Of a stretch of 64,000 bases of DNA, positions 10,663-20,075 are shown piece by piece (position 1 is the first letter of the stretch; each line of letters begins with the position of its first letter). The notes beneath the pieces are model-generated. The model was not told the origin of the DNA. It did no database searches and worked only from the letters and a program-made list of their open reading frames with translations. The stretch spans positions 2,525,001 through 2,589,000 of the forward strand of contig NZ_CP025512.1 in the NCBI RefSeq assembly GCF_003491345.1. The letters run 5' to 3'. The translations under genes and the position numbers were made by a program. Origin of the DNA: Neorhizobium sp. SOG26 (GTDB lineage Bacteria; Pseudomonadota; Alphaproteobacteria; Rhizobiales; Rhizobiaceae).

Positions 10663-11937
10663 TTAACTCTTATCGAGACCGTAGGAGGAATGCAAAGTCC
10701 GAACTGCGAGTTCGGCATATGCGCCGTCGATCAAAATGGAGATTTTGATCTCCGAGGTGGTGATCGCACGGATATTGATGCTCTTGTCGGCCAGCGCCTT
10801 GAAAGCCTGCGCGGCGACACCGGCGTGGCTGCGCATGCCGATACCGATGACGGACACCTTGGCGAGGCCCGATTCGGACTGCACGACGTCAAAGCCAATC
10901 TTTTCCTTGTTGTCCTCGAGCACGCGCAGCGCCTTCGGCACGTCACCGGACGGCACAGTGAAGGTCATGTCGGTGCGCGAGCCGTCCTCGGAAATGTTCT
11001 GGACGATCATGTCCACATTGATATGCGCGTCGGCCAGTGGCCCGAAGATCGCGGCCGAAACGCCCGGCCGGTCGGCCAGCCGCCGCAGCGAAATCTGCGC
11101 TTCATCCTTGGCATAAGCGATGCCGGTGACGACTTCCTGTTCCACGATTTCTTCCTCGTCGCAAATCAAAGTGCCGGGCGGGTTAAGCAGGTCGCCCATG
11201 CCCGGCGCATCGGGATCCTCGAAACTTGAACGTACGAATGTCCGCACCTTGTGGACCATGGCGAGTTCGACGGAGCGCACCTGCAGCACCTTCGAACCGA
11301 GCGAGGCCATTTCCAGCATTTCCTCGAAGGAAACCTTCTTCATGCGGCGCGCGGCCGGCACGATGCGCGGATCGGTCGTGTAGACGCCGTCCACATCCGT
11401 ATAGATGTCGCAGCGATCGGCCTTCACCGCAGCCGCAATCGCCACCGCAGAGGTATCCGAACCGCCACGGCCGAGCGTGGCAATGCGGTTATCCGGGCCA
11501 ATGCCCTGGAAGCCGGCGATCACCGCCACCTGGCCTTCGCCCATCCGCTTGATGATGTCGCTGCCGTCGATATCAACGATGCGGGCGGCGCCATGCGTGT
11601 TGTCGGTGCGGATCGGGATCTGCCAGCCCTGCCACGAACGTGCATTGATGCCCATCGACTGCAGTGCGATCGCCAGCAGGCCAGATGTTACCTGCTCGCC
11701 GGATGCCACGACGGCATCGTACTCGCGCGCATCATAGAAAGGCGACGAAGCACCGTTGACCTTTGGTGTTTCCTGGACCCAGCCGACCAGTTCGTTTGTC
11801 TTGCCGGACATCGCCGAAACCACCACGGCCACTTCATGGCCGGCGGCGACTTCGCGTTTGACGTGGCGCGCGACATTGTGGATGCGTTCGAGATTGGCGA
11901 CGGACGTGCCGCCGAATTTCATGACGATGCGAGCCAT
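10663..11937 (-). CDS. lysC: Aspartate kinase
   Basis: First step of the aspartate pathway to lysine, threonine, methionine and diaminopimelate. The kinase domain begins with KFGGTSVA at residues about 6-13; two ACT domains for feedback inhibition occupy about 265-420. I chose the ATG at 11937 (424 residues, MARIVMKFGG), the usual family start; the frame has another ATG at 11949 with no better ribosome site. It is likely transcribed with ptsP, which follows 70 bases downstream. Confidence 0.95.
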   Translation of the reverse strand: MARIVMKFGGTSVANLERIHNVARHVKREVAAGHEVAVVVSAMSGKTNELVGWVQETPKVNGASSPFYDAREYDAVVASGEQVTSGLLAIALQSMGINARSWQGWQIPIRTDNTHGAARIVDIDGSDIIKRMGEGQVAVIAGFQGIGPDNRIATLGRGGSDTSAVAIAAAVKADRCDIYTDVDGVYTTDPRIVPAARRMKKVSFEEMLEMASLGSKVLQVRSVELAMVHKVRTFVRSSFEDPDAPGMGDLLNPPGTLICDEEEIVEQEVVTGIAYAKDEAQISLRRLADRPGVSAAIFGPLADAHINVDMIVQNISEDGSRTDMTFTVPSGDVPKALRVLEDNKEKIGFDVVQSESGLAKVSVIGIGMRSHAGVAAQAFKALADKSINIRAITTSEIKISILIDGAYAELAVRTLHSSYGLDKS

Positions 11938-12121
11938 ACGACAAACCATTCGTTCGCCCGGACTTTGGGAGCGCCCCGGCGTCTGCTGACAAGAATCTTG
12001 GACGCCCGCCCTGAGGCGGGATCAACAAGTTGCCGGTCTCATATCGAAAAGGGTTTGCCGGTGCAATGCCTCCAAAGGCCGCAAACGGTACGGCTCCCAG
12101 GCTTATCATTGGCACACAGAA

Positions 12122-12146
12122 GAAGGGCCGCTCTGCGCGGCCCTTC
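12122..12146 (-). terminator. Hairpin terminator after the SH3 protein gene
   Basis: A perfect 10-bp GC-rich stem (12122-12131 with 12137-12146) and 5-nt loop lie 25 bases beyond the stop at 12171. The T-rich tail on the minus strand is modest (TTCTTCTGT). Confidence 0.7.
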
Positions 12147-12170
12147 GTGTTCATTCAGATGGAATATCGA

Positions 12171-12938
12171 TCAGCCCGGATTCGGCAGTGCCGGGCATCC
12201 CGGGCCGCGCGGACGATCGGTCGGGCACGGGTCCGCACTACCGCCACCACGGTCTGGCCGGCGGATCTCGCGGTTCCTGTCGCGGTCGCGCGCATTGTCA
12301 CGATCCCTGTCGCGGTCGCGGGCCTGTTCCCGACCCCGGTCCCGGTCCCGATCACGGGCTTGGTCACGATCCCGATCGCGGTCCCAGCGTGGGGGTGCCG
12401 GCGGCTGCCGATCGCCAGGGCGCCATTCGCCGCGGTCCCGGTTGCGATCACGGTCACGATCCCATCCGCCGCGGTCGCGGTCGCGGTCACGTTCCCAGCG
12501 GGGCGGCGGCGGCAGCGGACGTTCCGAACGCCAGTCGTAGCGGCGCCAGCGGTCGCGCTCGCGGTAGAAGTCGCGGTCGCGATAATGGCGGCCCCAATAG
12601 GTGTTGACGTCGAAGGTCACCGTCGGGATGCCGAGGCCGCGATAATAATCCGGCGCGATGTAGACCCGGTTGGAGCGATAGGTCGCCTGGATATAATTAC
12701 CCGACACCCAGCCGCGTCCACCAGCAAAGGATACGTCGCACCAGTTGACCGTGCTCATGCAGCCATTGATCGTGATTGGCGAACCGACTGGAATGACCAC
12801 CACGGCCGGGTACTGCGTGCTCGGCCCGGAACGCATGTTCACGTTGGCGGTTGCCTGCCCACGCACGGCCGCATCTGCGATAGTCGGCGCAACGAACATG
12901 GCGCCGATCGCTGCAAGCGACATCAGAAATTTCTTCAC
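12171..12938 (-). CDS. Secreted bacterial SH3-domain protein with an Arg/Asp-repeat tail
   Basis: Exact role unknown; exported SH3b domains usually bind the cell wall. I place the start at the GTG at 12938 (255 residues, MKKFLMSLAAIG) because AGGAGG lies eight bases before it and a signal peptide with an ADA-A cleavage site then fits at residues 1-24. An in-frame ATG 45 bases upstream would bury the signal. The SH3 domain is at about 25-90 (NVNMRSGPSTQYPAVV). A linker of about 50 residues leads to roughly 100 residues almost entirely of Arg-Asp pairs mixed with Gly, Pro and Trp. The DNA there is a purine-rich near-repeat prone to slippage, so length may vary between strains. Confidence 0.85.
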   Translation of the reverse strand: MKKFLMSLAAIGAMFVAPTIADAAVRGQATANVNMRSGPSTQYPAVVVIPVGSPITINGCMSTVNWCDVSFAGGRGWVSGNYIQATYRSNRVYIAPDYYRGLGIPTVTFDVNTYWGRHYRDRDFYRERDRWRRYDWRSERPLPPPPRWERDRDRDRGGWDRDRDRNRDRGEWRPGDRQPPAPPRWDRDRDRDQARDRDRDRGREQARDRDRDRDNARDRDRNREIRRPDRGGGSADPCPTDRPRGPGCPALPNPG

Positions 12939-12946
12939 TTGGGCTT

Positions 12947-12952
12947 CCTCCT
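12947..12952 (-). promoter_or_regulatory. Strong ribosome binding site that decides the GTG start of the SH3 gene
   Basis: The complement reads AGGAGG and sits eight bases before GTG at 12938. This favours the GTG over the upstream ATG. Confidence 0.8.
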
Positions 12953-13074
12953 GAGAAACCAACAAAAGTCCAAGCAGGTTCATGACCCTGGACCACCACG
13001 CCTAACAATGTCGTGGCCGCATCATAGTTCCCTGAACGTCCTGAACCGTCGATGAATGATGTTCCCGACCTCAT

Positions 13075-14130
13075 TCACGCCGGCTGGCGCGCCGGTCCGG
13101 TAGACTGCCGCTCGGCAATCCGGCAGGCCAGTTCCACCCGCCGCGCCGGATGCGCAAGCCCGGTGAGCGACTCCCTCAACAGGTCGAGCGCCACCCCGCC
13201 AAGCTCCCGCATCGGGATATGCACGGTGGTCAGCGGCGGATTGAGGAAGGCTGCTTGCGGCAGGTCGTCCATGCCCATCACCGAAACGTCGCCCGGCACC
13301 GTGTAACCCATCTGCTGCACGCCCATCATCGCGCCGACGGCGAGGCTATCACCGGCCGTGAGCACGGCGGTGAAATCAAGCCCGCGCTTCTTCACCCGCT
13401 CGCTCACCGCCTGCGCCGCGAGCTCCGGCAGCCAGTCGTCCACCTGCACCACCAGATCGTCGGGACAGTCGAGGCGATGCTGCCGAAACGCATCCTGCCA
13501 GCCTTCCCGGCGCCGCTCGATGGTGCGTCGACCCGGCCGCATCAGGAACAGGATGCGCTCGTGGCCAAGCCGGATCAGGTAGTCGGTGGCGACGTGCGCT
13601 GCGGAGCGATTGCAGGGCGACACGCTGGAAAGCAGCATGTTCGGATCGTCGCCATTGATCAGCACCACCGGCTTGCTGAAGCCGCGCGTCGCCTTGAGGA
13701 TCCCCTCGTCGTCAACCGTGAGAAACAACAGTCCTGCGACATCCGGGTCGGCGCGGGCATCGTCCAGAACCAGCTTTTCTTCCGCCTGGTCGGCAATGGC
13801 GCGGGTAACGATCTCCAGCCCCAGCGCCTGCGCCCGGTCGCGCAAGCCTTCCAGCACATAGAGTGTGAACTGGTTGCGGACATAGTCGATCATCGCCGCA
13901 CTCGAGGCCGCCAGCACCACCTTCTTGCCGGCGACGGAGGCGGAAACGGAATAGTTGCTGTCCTTGGCCGCCTCCAGGATCCGCTCTCGGATATCCGGTC
14001 GCACGCCTTTCTCGCCGGCAAGCGCGCGCGAAACCGTGCTCAGCGACACTCCAACCTTGTCGGCAATATCCTCCAGCCGAACGCGCCGGCTCTTCTTACC
14101 GCGCTTTCCCGGAACGACGCTTGCAGCCAT
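13075..14130 (-). CDS. LacI-family transcriptional regulator of the pectin-fragment locus
   Basis: Predicted local repressor. The 351-residue protein has an N-terminal LacI helix-turn-helix at about residues 15-40 (LEDIADKVGVSLSTVSRAL) and a periplasmic-binding-like effector domain over the rest. I chose the ATG at 14130, with GGAGGG four bases upstream, over an ATG 57 bases earlier, because the shorter form places the helix-turn-helix near the N-terminus as usual. The gene is divergent from the GH105-kduI operon; the 145-bp gap holds a candidate operator. The inducer is probably an unsaturated uronate or its breakdown product (inference from neighbours). Confidence 0.9.
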   Translation of the reverse strand: MAASVVPGKRGKKSRRVRLEDIADKVGVSLSTVSRALAGEKGVRPDIRERILEAAKDSNYSVSASVAGKKVVLAASSAAMIDYVRNQFTLYVLEGLRDRAQALGLEIVTRAIADQAEEKLVLDDARADPDVAGLLFLTVDDEGILKATRGFSKPVVLINGDDPNMLLSSVSPCNRSAAHVATDYLIRLGHERILFLMRPGRRTIERRREGWQDAFRQHRLDCPDDLVVQVDDWLPELAAQAVSERVKKRGLDFTAVLTAGDSLAVGAMMGVQQMGYTVPGDVSVMGMDDLPQAAFLNPPLTTVHIPMRELGGVALDLLRESLTGLAHPARRVELACRIAERQSTGPARQPA

Positions 14131-14174
14131 GCAACCCTCCCACTTTTCGTGCGCAACCTGCAAAAAATTTTCAT

Positions 14175-14184
14175 ATTGCGCAAT
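14175..14184. promoter_or_regulatory. Candidate LacI-family operator in the divergent promoter region
   Basis: The sequence ATTGCGCAAT is a perfect 10-bp palindrome with the central CG typical of LacI-family operators. It lies between the regulator start (14130) and the operon start (14276). Confidence 0.45.
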
Positions 14185-14275
14185 CAATTTCCCAATGTTT
14201 TGATAGGTTACCGTCCGGAGAGGCGGATAAATGATGCTGCCTTCTTCGCGGGGCGGTCATGGGAGGAGACATACG

Positions 14276-15388
14276 ATGGGCCTGTTCGCCCGGGACATTC
14301 GTCACAAGCTCGACCTGTTGGTGGCCGGCATGACCGGGCTCAAGGCCGATGGTCGCTTTCACGAACCCAATCTCGATGGCACGGCCGGTGACTATATCTC
14401 TTTCGACAGCTGGGAATGGCCGCAGGGCGTCGGCCTTTACGGCCTGATCCGCCTTTGGCTCTTCACCGGCAACAATGACCTGAAGACGCTGATCGAGAAT
14501 TGGTACACCTCACGCATCGAGGCTGGCCTGCCAACGCTCAACGTCAACACCACCGCGCCGATGCTCGGCCTTTCCGTCCTCTGGCGCGAAACCAGGGATC
14601 CCCGCTGGCAGCCGGTTCTGGACGCCTGGGCCAACCGCGTCATGAGCGAAATGGGTCGCACCCACGAAGGCGCCTTCGAACACCACGTTTCCGACAAGGT
14701 GAACAATGACGAGCTATGGGACGACACGCTTTACATGGTCGCCCTCTTCCTCGCCTCTTATGGCCAGGCAAGCGGGCGGAGCGAACTCGTGGATGAAGCG
14801 GCGCGCCAGTTCCTCGTCCACACCCGTTACCTCGCCGACAGGAAGACCGGCCTCTGGTTCCACGGCTGGACCTTCCAGGGCCACCATAATTTCGCTGAAG
14901 CCCGCTGGGCGCGCGGCAATGCCTGGATCACCGCCGGCATGCTCGATCTGTTCGATCTCGCCGACATGCCGACCCCGGTGAAGGATTACCTGCTCGGCGT
15001 CCTGATCGCCCAGGTCAACGCGCTGCTGCCTTTGCAGACCGCCTCCGGTGCCTGGCGCACCCTGCTGGACGATCCAAGCTCATATGAAGAGATTTCCGCG
15101 ACGGCCGGCTTCGGTTACGGCTTCCTGAAAGGCTATCGCCTCGGCCTCGGCACGCCGGAATGGCGCACGGCTGGCCTGAAGGCAGTGGAAGCGGTGCTCG
15201 CCAACATCGACGCGAGCGGCACCGTCCTCAACGTTTCTTATGGTACGCGCATGGGCCATGATCTCCAGTTTTACCGGGATATCCCGATCCAGCCGACCGG
15301 CTACGGCCAGGCACTGGCGATCCTCTGCCTGTCGGAAGCCATCCGGCATGTGGACGCCCATGGCGACGAACAGGAGCAGGCGGCATGA
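14276..15388 (+). CDS. Unsaturated rhamnogalacturonyl/glucuronyl hydrolase (GH105/GH88-like)
   Basis: Predicted to remove the unsaturated uronic acid left by pectin or rhamnogalacturonan lyases, by a hydration mechanism, giving a 5-keto-4-deoxyuronate for KduI. The 370-residue protein fits an (alpha/alpha)6 barrel like B. subtilis YteR. It carries an ELWDDTLYM stretch around the expected catalytic Asp and an aromatic FHGWTFQGHHNF region. I chose the ATG at 14276 because GGAGGAG lies seven bases before it. It has no signal peptide, so it acts in the cytosol after uptake of oligosaccharides. Its stop overlaps the kduI ATG (ATGA). Confidence 0.88.
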   Translation: MGLFARDIRHKLDLLVAGMTGLKADGRFHEPNLDGTAGDYISFDSWEWPQGVGLYGLIRLWLFTGNNDLKTLIENWYTSRIEAGLPTLNVNTTAPMLGLSVLWRETRDPRWQPVLDAWANRVMSEMGRTHEGAFEHHVSDKVNNDELWDDTLYMVALFLASYGQASGRSELVDEAARQFLVHTRYLADRKTGLWFHGWTFQGHHNFAEARWARGNAWITAGMLDLFDLADMPTPVKDYLLGVLIAQVNALLPLQTASGAWRTLLDDPSSYEEISATAGFGYGFLKGYRLGLGTPEWRTAGLKAVEAVLANIDASGTVLNVSYGTRMGHDLQFYRDIPIQPTGYGQALAILCLSEAIRHVDAHGDEQEQAA

Positions 15389-16221
15389 CGATGAAGGTTC
15401 TCTACGGGGCAGGCCCCAACGACATCAAGACATATGACACGCAGCGCCTGCGTGACGAATTCCTGATGGAAGACCTCTTCCAGGCCGACAAGGTGAGTTT
15501 CACCTATACCCATGTCGACCGCCTCATTGTCGGCGGCGCGGTTCCGGTTTCCTCGACCTTGTCCTTTGGCTCCGGCGAGGACATCGGCACGCCTTATCTC
15601 CTGTCGGCACGCGAAATGGGCATCGCCAATCTCGGCGGCACCGGCACGATCACCGTCGACGGCCAGAGCTTCACACTCGAAAACCGCGACGTGCTTTACC
15701 TCGGCCGCGGCGCAAAGGAAATCTCCGCACAGAGCGCCGACGGCGCCAATCCCGCCCGCTTCTACATGAATTCCGTGCCGGCCGGCGCCGATATCCCGCA
15801 CCGGCTGATCAAGCGCGCCGAGTCCAAGATGCTGACTTTCGGCGACGCGAAGCGCGCCAACCTGCGCAATCTGCGCATGTACATCCACCCGGAGGTCGCG
15901 CCCTCCTGCCTGCTGCTCCTCGGGATCACCGATCTCGCGGACGGCAATGTCTGGAACACCATGCCGCCCCACCTGCATGAGCGGCGCATGGAAGCCTATT
16001 GCTATTTCGACCTGCCGGAAGACGAGCGCGTCATCCACATCATGGGCCGTCCGGAAGAAACGCGCCATCTCGTCGTCAAGAACCTTGATGCGGTGCTGTC
16101 GCCGGCCTGGTCCATCCACATGGGTGCCGGCACCTCGCCTTATGCCTTCGTCTGGGGAATGACCGGCGAAAACCAGGAATACAACGACGTGGCGCCGGTC
16201 GCGCTGAAGGAACTGAGATAA
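15385..16221 (+). CDS. kduI: 5-dehydro-4-deoxy-D-glucuronate isomerase
   Basis: Converts 5-keto-4-deoxyuronate to 3-deoxy-D-glycero-2,5-hexodiulosonate in pectin breakdown. The protein is 278 residues, as in E. coli KduI. The zinc ligands appear at the same positions: H196, H198 and E203 (PPHLHERRMEAY) and H245. It overlaps the preceding hydrolase gene by four bases. The usual next enzyme KduD (a reductase) is not in this window, so the pathway must be completed elsewhere. Confidence 0.94.
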   Translation: MTMKVLYGAGPNDIKTYDTQRLRDEFLMEDLFQADKVSFTYTHVDRLIVGGAVPVSSTLSFGSGEDIGTPYLLSAREMGIANLGGTGTITVDGQSFTLENRDVLYLGRGAKEISAQSADGANPARFYMNSVPAGADIPHRLIKRAESKMLTFGDAKRANLRNLRMYIHPEVAPSCLLLLGITDLADGNVWNTMPPHLHERRMEAYCYFDLPEDERVIHIMGRPEETRHLVVKNLDAVLSPAWSIHMGAGTSPYAFVWGMTGENQEYNDVAPVALKELR

Positions 16222-16229
16222 GCATTGCC

Positions 16230-18713
16230 ATGAATCCCGAAGCGAACTGGATGCGCAAACCTTTGAAGCCGGGCGATGCCGTCCGATACTGGCAGCTCGG
16301 CCGTATTGCCGAGGAACGCTTCGACGTACCCGACGCGCCGATGAAGGGGGAGATGGACCCCTTTTTCTTCCTGACGAAGGTCAAGAACTTCATCCCGCAC
16401 GAATATCCCTGCCGCACCATCTTTGCCCAAACCTATCGCGGCAAGCGTCCGGATGTGCGCGGCGAATTTGAAGCTGCGCGCTGGTGGCTGCCGTTCGGCT
16501 CGCCGCGGCTTGATCTGTCCGGCTTCTGGTTCCGTCCTACCCGGCTCGCCACCTGGAGCCACACCTATATCGAGGCCGATAGCGCCGGCACGGCGAAGAT
16601 CCGGCTTGGCACCTGCGGCGGCGCGGTTCTCTGGTTGAACGGCACCGAAATCGGCTGGATGGCACCCTATAGCCGCAACCTCGAAGCCAAGCAGGAATTC
16701 GAACTACCGCTGGAAGCCGGCCTCAACGAGATCGTCATCTTCTTCGATGACCTCGCCGAGCGCGATGCGCGTTACTTCTACCAGTTCGACTACCTGTCGG
16801 GCCCGACCGCCAGCGTCGCGATCCCCGTACCCGTCGCCGGTGCTGTCGCCGAAAGCCTGGAAACGGCACTTGACGGCATGCATCTCGACCGCCAGCATTA
16901 TTTCGGCGGCGACATCACCGTCCTTTTCGCTGAGCCGCTGCCGATCGATGTCGAGGTCAACGTGGCGATCGAAGGCGACTTCATGTCCCGCGAGCGCTTC
17001 GACTACGATTTTGCTCTTCCGGCCGGCTCCAGCAGCCTCAACGTCGGCCCCTCCGACAAGGCACCAGCCGACTTTCGCCACCTGCGCGTCACGCTGAATG
17101 CCGGCGGCTTCGTCGCCGCCCGCTCGGTCGGCGTAGAGATCTGCCATGCCGCCCGCCAGAGCAATGCGCCCGCCTCGCTTGCCGAGCGGATCACCGAAAC
17201 GCTCACCGAAGTATCGGAACATTCCGAACGCGATACCGTCCGGGCCTTTGCCCGCCTTGCAAGCGGACGCGCCGGTGAAGATACGGATGCCATGATCGAG
17301 GAGATCCTTCCTTCGATCGAGGATTGCCACGACTGCGCCGATTTCTCGCTCGTCCCGCTTATCTGGTCGCGCACCGTCTGGGGCAAGGACATCAATGAGA
17401 AGACCCGCGCCCGCATCGACAACGCCATCCTCAACTATCGCTACTGGATGGATGAGCCCGGCAACGACGTGCAGTGGTATTTCTCCGAAAACCACGCGCT
17501 GCTCTTCCACACCTCCGCCTATCTTGCCGGCAGCCTCCTGCCCGACGCGACCTTCGTGCGCTCCGGTCGCAAGGGATCCGAACAGGCCAAGGTCGGCGCC
17601 GAACGTGTGCGCGCCTGGCTCGACCACTTCGAGAAATGGGAAATGGCCGAGTTCAACTCCGCTCCCTATTTCCCGATCGACCTGAAGGGCCTCACCGCGC
17701 TTGCGGCGATCTCGCCCGACAAGGACATCGCCGACCGCGCCACGGCCGGCATCGTTCGGCTGTGCGAAGTCATCGCCCGCTCCGCCCATCACGGCATGGT
17801 CACCGCCGCCCAGGGCCGCTCCTACGAGCACACGCTTTGCGCCGGCCGCTCGCTCGAACTGTCCGCCGTTGCCCGCCTCATCTGGGGCAAGGGTTTCTAC
17901 GGCCGCCGCGTCCACTGCCTGCCGCAGATGGCGGTCTGCCTGCGCGACCACGGGCTGGAGATCCCCGCGGAATTTGCCGCCATCGCCGATCACCAGGATG
18001 CCCGGGACCAGGAATGGCGGTTCGCCCAGGGCGAGAACGCCTTTGCTGCCCTCTACCACTACAAGGGCCGCAACTACGCGATGGGCTCCACCGTCCACTA
18101 TCGCTGGGACGAATGGGGATACCAGGAAACAGTCCTGCACCTGCGGATCGGCGACAAGCCGGAAGCGGCGATATGGATCAACCATCCGGGCGAGACCATC
18201 CAGTTCGGTTACGGCCGACCCTCATTCTGGGGTGGCTGCGGCACCATTCCGCGCGCCCAGCAGTATCGCGGCCTTGCGGTTCTTCAGTTCACCACTCATG
18301 AGGAACAGCCGGACTTCACCCACGCCTGGTTCCCGCAGGCCGAGTTCGATGAGAGCCGCGTGTCCGGAACTCTCGCCCTTGCCCGCTCCGGTCACGGTGC
18401 GGTCCTGCTGCGCTCGAGCGCAGAGCTGCAGGCCGTCACCGAAGGCCCCTCTGCCGGTGCTGAACTACGCCAATATGGCCGCAGCACCCGCTGGATCGTG
18501 CGCGTCTGCGAGGCATCCGATCTCGCCGCCGTCGAGGCCCGGTATGGCGCGCTTGCCGTGACCGAGAATTCGGATGGCGCCTTCATTGTCGAAGACCCGG
18601 AATATGGTACCGTCATCTTCCGGGCCGATGGGGCAGTGGAAGCCGAAGGACGCATCATCGAACGCAAGGATTACACCGTCCGCGGCGACACGATGATGCT
18701 CCAAAGAGCCTGA
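16230..18713 (+). CDS. Uncharacterised predicted carbohydrate-active enzyme (827 aa)
   Basis: I do not recognise a named family. What can be seen: no signal peptide; a beta-rich N-terminal third with a carbohydrate-binding-like segment at about residues 105-190 (LGTCGGAVLWLNGTEIGWM, then a run ending in ERDARYF); then a helical portion of roughly 300 residues resembling an alpha/alpha toroid, with SENHALLFHTSAYLAG and FNSAPYFPIDL motifs; and a C-terminal beta-rich part. It follows kduI by eight bases and precedes the solute-binding protein, so it probably acts on imported pectin or rhamnogalacturonan fragments as a glycosidase or lyase. That role is inference from context only. Confidence 0.8.
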   Translation: MNPEANWMRKPLKPGDAVRYWQLGRIAEERFDVPDAPMKGEMDPFFFLTKVKNFIPHEYPCRTIFAQTYRGKRPDVRGEFEAARWWLPFGSPRLDLSGFWFRPTRLATWSHTYIEADSAGTAKIRLGTCGGAVLWLNGTEIGWMAPYSRNLEAKQEFELPLEAGLNEIVIFFDDLAERDARYFYQFDYLSGPTASVAIPVPVAGAVAESLETALDGMHLDRQHYFGGDITVLFAEPLPIDVEVNVAIEGDFMSRERFDYDFALPAGSSSLNVGPSDKAPADFRHLRVTLNAGGFVAARSVGVEICHAARQSNAPASLAERITETLTEVSEHSERDTVRAFARLASGRAGEDTDAMIEEILPSIEDCHDCADFSLVPLIWSRTVWGKDINEKTRARIDNAILNYRYWMDEPGNDVQWYFSENHALLFHTSAYLAGSLLPDATFVRSGRKGSEQAKVGAERVRAWLDHFEKWEMAEFNSAPYFPIDLKGLTALAAISPDKDIADRATAGIVRLCEVIARSAHHGMVTAAQGRSYEHTLCAGRSLELSAVARLIWGKGFYGRRVHCLPQMAVCLRDHGLEIPAEFAAIADHQDARDQEWRFAQGENAFAALYHYKGRNYAMGSTVHYRWDEWGYQETVLHLRIGDKPEAAIWINHPGETIQFGYGRPSFWGGCGTIPRAQQYRGLAVLQFTTHEEQPDFTHAWFPQAEFDESRVSGTLALARSGHGAVLLRSSAELQAVTEGPSAGAELRQYGRSTRWIVRVCEASDLAAVEARYGALAVTENSDGAFIVEDPEYGTVIFRADGAVEAEGRIIERKDYTVRGDTMMLQRA

Positions 18714-18775
18714 GGTCTCAATCATAACCAAAAGGGACGGAAGGAGGCTCCGTCCCGCAGAGGAGGAAGTAAAAC

Positions 18776-20044
18776 ATGACCATGAAATCGATCCTGGCGG
18801 GTGCAGCACTCGCCCTGATGTCCACGACGGCAGCCTTTGCCGGCGATGTCCGCATCATGTGGTATTCCGACGGCGTGGAAGGCGAGGTCATGAAGGACCT
18901 GGTCGACCGCTTCATGAAGGAAAATCCGGGCATCAACGTCATTCTCGACAACGTCGCCTATGGCGTCGTGCGCGAACAGCTGCCGGTGCAGCTCGAAGCC
19001 GGCAACGGCCCGGATATCGCCCGCGTGGCGCAGATCAAGGATCTGTCCCGCCACTGGCTCGACCTTCGCCCGCTCGTCAAGGATCCGGCCTACTGGGATG
19101 AGAACTTCGGCGCCCAGGCAGACTGGATGCGCCCCGACGGTTCCAACCAGATCTCCGGCTTCATGACGCAGATCACGCTGACCGGCGGTTTCGCCAACAA
19201 GACCCTGTTCGACCAGGCCGGCGTGCCGGTCCCGGGTCCGGAGGCAACCTGGGAAGACTGGGCAGCCGCGACCAAGAAGGTCAAGGAAAGCCAGCAGATC
19301 CCTTATGCCATGGCGATCGACCGCTCCGGCCACCGCATCACCGCACCGCTTCTGTCCTATGGCGCGAACTATATCGGCGCCGACGACAAGCCGGCCCCGA
19401 TCGACGCAGGCGCCAAGGACTACCTCACCAAGTTCGTGGGTTGGGTCGAAGACGGCACCATGGCCAAGGACGTCTGGGTCTCGGCTGCCGGCACCACCTA
19501 TCGCGCCGCCGCCGACGATTTCATCAACGGCCAGCTAGCCTTCTATTATTCCGGCTCCTGGCAGGTTGCGAACCTTGCCACCAAGATCGGCGACAACTTT
19601 GACTGGGTTGCGACCGGCAGCCCGTGCGGTCCGGCCGCCTGCACCGGCATGCCGGGTGGCGCAGCCCTCGTCGCCATCAAGTACACCAAGAACCCGAAGG
19701 ACGTTGCAACCTTCATGGACTGGTTCGCTCGCGAAGAGATCGTCAAGGAATTCTCCGAGCGCACCCTCTTCCTGCCCGGCCACAAGGCCGTGGTTGAAAA
19801 GGGTGGCCTGAGCTTCAAGAGCGACAACGAGCAGGCCAAGGCTGCGCTCACCAAGTTCGTCGAAGCCAGCAAGACGACCTCGGACATCGCGCTGAAGCTG
19901 CCGGCCTGGCGCTGGTCGGATACTTTCTATGCCGCCATCGTCACCCGCGTCAGCCAGGCGCTCGCCGGCGAGTTGAAGATCGAGGACGCATTCGGCCGCA
20001 TCGACGCCGACATCGCCCAGAAGGTCAAGGATGCCGGTCAGTAA
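18776..20044 (+). CDS. Sugar ABC transporter, extracellular solute-binding protein (family 1)
   Basis: Periplasmic receptor delivering an oligosaccharide to the permeases encoded downstream. The 422-residue protein has a signal peptide ending near residue 23 (TAAFAG) and a family-1 binding-protein fold (VRIMWYSDGVEGEVMKDLV). The start ATG follows AGGAGG by nine bases. It is first of a four-gene importer set, interrupted by a 236-bp gap with a palindromic repeat. The likely ligand is an unsaturated oligogalacturonide or rhamnogalacturonan fragment, inferred from the neighbouring GH105 and kduI genes. Confidence 0.92.
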   Translation: MTMKSILAGAALALMSTTAAFAGDVRIMWYSDGVEGEVMKDLVDRFMKENPGINVILDNVAYGVVREQLPVQLEAGNGPDIARVAQIKDLSRHWLDLRPLVKDPAYWDENFGAQADWMRPDGSNQISGFMTQITLTGGFANKTLFDQAGVPVPGPEATWEDWAAATKKVKESQQIPYAMAIDRSGHRITAPLLSYGANYIGADDKPAPIDAGAKDYLTKFVGWVEDGTMAKDVWVSAAGTTYRAAADDFINGQLAFYYSGSWQVANLATKIGDNFDWVATGSPCGPAACTGMPGGAALVAIKYTKNPKDVATFMDWFAREEIVKEFSERTLFLPGHKAVVEKGGLSFKSDNEQAKAALTKFVEASKTTSDIALKLPAWRWSDTFYAAIVTRVSQALAGELKIEDAFGRIDADIAQKVKDAGQ

Positions 20045-20075
20045 GAACAAGTCGGGAGCCGGCGGAGCGGGTTAG

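Noticed and set aside
12240..12520. Tandem DNA repeats resembling a satellite
   Set aside because: They are the coding sequence of the Arg-Asp tail of the SH3 protein, in frame and ended by a stop and terminator.
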